In this document: positions 63,277-64,000 of the stretch, piece after piece
How positions within the stretch are numbered: position 1 is the stretch's first letter
How the letters are laid out: each line of letters opens with the position of its first letter
DNA from: Bradyrhizobium sp. WBOS07
Lineage (GTDB): Bacteria > Pseudomonadota > Alphaproteobacteria > Rhizobiales > Xanthobacteraceae
DNA length: 64,000 nucleotides
Direction of reading: 5' to 3'
NCBI RefSeq assembly: GCF_024585165.1
Contig: NZ_CP029008.1
Coordinates: forward strand, 3,658,001-3,722,000
The notes under the pieces: model-generated
What the model was told of the DNA's origin: nothing
The model's input: only the letters and a program-made list of their open reading frames with translations
Databases searched by the model: none
Program-made: the position numbers and the translations under genes

Positions 63277-64000
63277 TCAGGAGTAGCGCATCACGCCGTC
63301 GTCGATCCGGCCGAAGCGCAGGGACACGATGTCGAGCGCGTAGTTCTGGTACAGCCGCCACGGCCGCTTCGAGCCCTGCTTCGGCATCTTGGCCACCGAG
63401 CGCTGCACATAGCCCGAGGTGAAATCCAGCGACGGCTGCGCTGTGATGGTCGAATCGTCGTTGTGCGGCACGCATTGACGGAAATTGTGCCGATCCATGT
63501 AGTTGATGAGACGGCAGACATATTCGCAGGTGAGATCGCATTTCAGCGTCCAGGACGCGTTGGTGTAGCCGAAGGCCGAGGCCATGTTGGGCACGTCGGC
63601 ATACATCATGCCCTTGTAGGTCAGGATCTTGGCAAAATCGACGGCGCGGCCGTCGACACTGACCTCGAGTCCGCCGACGACCTGGAGCACCAATCCGGTC
63701 GCCGTCACGATGATGTCGGCCGCAAGCTCGCTTCCATCCTTCAGGCGGATGCCGTCACGCGTGAACGTGTCGATTTCGTTGGTCACGACGCTGGCGCGCT
63801 GCTCGCGGATCGCCTTGAAGAGGTCGCCGTCCGGCACCAGGCACAGCCGTTGGTCCCAGGGATTGTAGCGCGGGGTGAAATGGGTTGCGACGTCGTAGTC
63901 GGGACCGAGCGCCATTCGCACGCCCTTGAGAATGAGGTCCTTGACCTTCGCAGGCTTGCGCCGGCTGAGCTGGAAGAAGAACATCCCCCACATCACGTTG
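63277..64000 (-). CDS. Flavin-containing monooxygenase (Baeyer-Villiger type), C-terminal part
   Basis: The 3' portion of a flavoprotein monooxygenase; the frame stays open to the window end, so the FAD/NADP motifs of the N-terminal half are outside. Visible are the NPWDQRLCLVPDGDLF region, the second Rossmann ATG motif DIIVTATGL and the conserved ending YALDIVSLRFGRIDDGVMRYS. It resembles EthA-type Baeyer-Villiger enzymes. It probably oxidises a ketone with NADPH and O2. Function beyond the family is not visible. Confidence 0.88.
   Translation of the reverse strand, partial: NVMWGMFFFQLSRRKPAKVKDLILKGVRMALGPDYDVATHFTPRYNPWDQRLCLVPDGDLFKAIREQRASVVTNEIDTFTRDGIRLKDGSELAADIIVTATGLVLQVVGGLEVSVDGRAVDFAKILTYKGMMYADVPNMASAFGYTNASWTLKCDLTCEYVCRLINYMDRHNFRQCVPHNDDSTITAQPSLDFTSGYVQRSVAKMPKQGSKRPWRLYQNYALDIVSLRFGRIDDGVMRYS

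Overview
The window looks like chromosome from a Bradyrhizobium-type alphaproteobacterium (Nitrobacteraceae). Supporting signs are high GC, a 342-residue thioredoxin-reductase-like ferredoxin-NADP reductase, a giant apolipoprotein-like polar-growth protein of the Rhizobiales type, CtrA-type sites, and several families of palindromic interspersed repeats. This genus assignment is inference from protein character; no rRNA, tRNA, phage, insertion sequence or CRISPR array was seen.

Layout. 1-4.1 kb: the 3' end of a TonB-dependent siderophore receptor, followed by three coupled inner-membrane genes (DUF3649-like, PepSY, DUF3325-like) that form an iron-uptake operon. 4.4-7.7 kb: a DUF2147 protein, ferredoxin reductase, hotdog thioesterase, [2Fe-2S] ferredoxin and a lone Hpt phosphotransfer protein. 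7.7-13.8 kb: a CtrA-type promoter region and a 1920-residue membrane-anchored repeat protein resembling GPR/RgsE, the growth-pole ring scaffold of Rhizobiales. 14-16.8 kb: mlaEFD, a lipid-trafficking ABC system. 17-25.5 kb: dipeptide epimerase, MFS carrier, an Ala/Pro-rich protein with a conserved tail, small enzymes, a secreted caspase-like protein and a serine/threonine dehydratase.

25.5-35.9 kb: a glycosyltransferase/metallophosphoesterase pair resembling the Agt-PlcP membrane-lipid remodelling module, thiD, a stand-alone Lrp ligand domain, two cytochromes c, a CHRD protein, a Cys/Met-metabolism PLP enzyme, an orphan molybdenum hydroxylase large subunit and DUF1127. Most interspersed repeats lie here and in 20-24.5 kb.

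35.9-60.7 kb is mainly envelope polysaccharide and lipopolysaccharide: murJ, a DegT aminotransferase with a Gfo/Idh dehydrogenase, mannose-1-phosphate guanylyltransferase, UDP-glucuronate 4-epimerase-like protein, a flippase-like membrane protein, a three-gene set fitting UDP-QuiNAc synthesis and transfer (WbpM/WreV-, WreQ/WbpV- and WreU/WbpL-like), an O-antigen ligase/polymerase, ADP-heptose synthesis (hldE, hldD), waaF, a core glycosyltransferase, galE, an MsbA-like exporter and LpxO. A low-GC higBA toxin-antitoxin pair sits inside this cluster. 60.7-64 kb: a 51-residue ORF with a good ribosome binding site, a LysR regulator divergent from an SDR-tautomerase pair, and the 3' end of a flavin monooxygenase.

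The points most worth following are the GPR-like giant protein with its 22- and 44-residue repeats and upstream CtrA box, the lipid-remodelling pair, the SDR that lacks its catalytic tyrosine, the secreted caspase with a repeated tail, and the 86-bp interspersed repeats.
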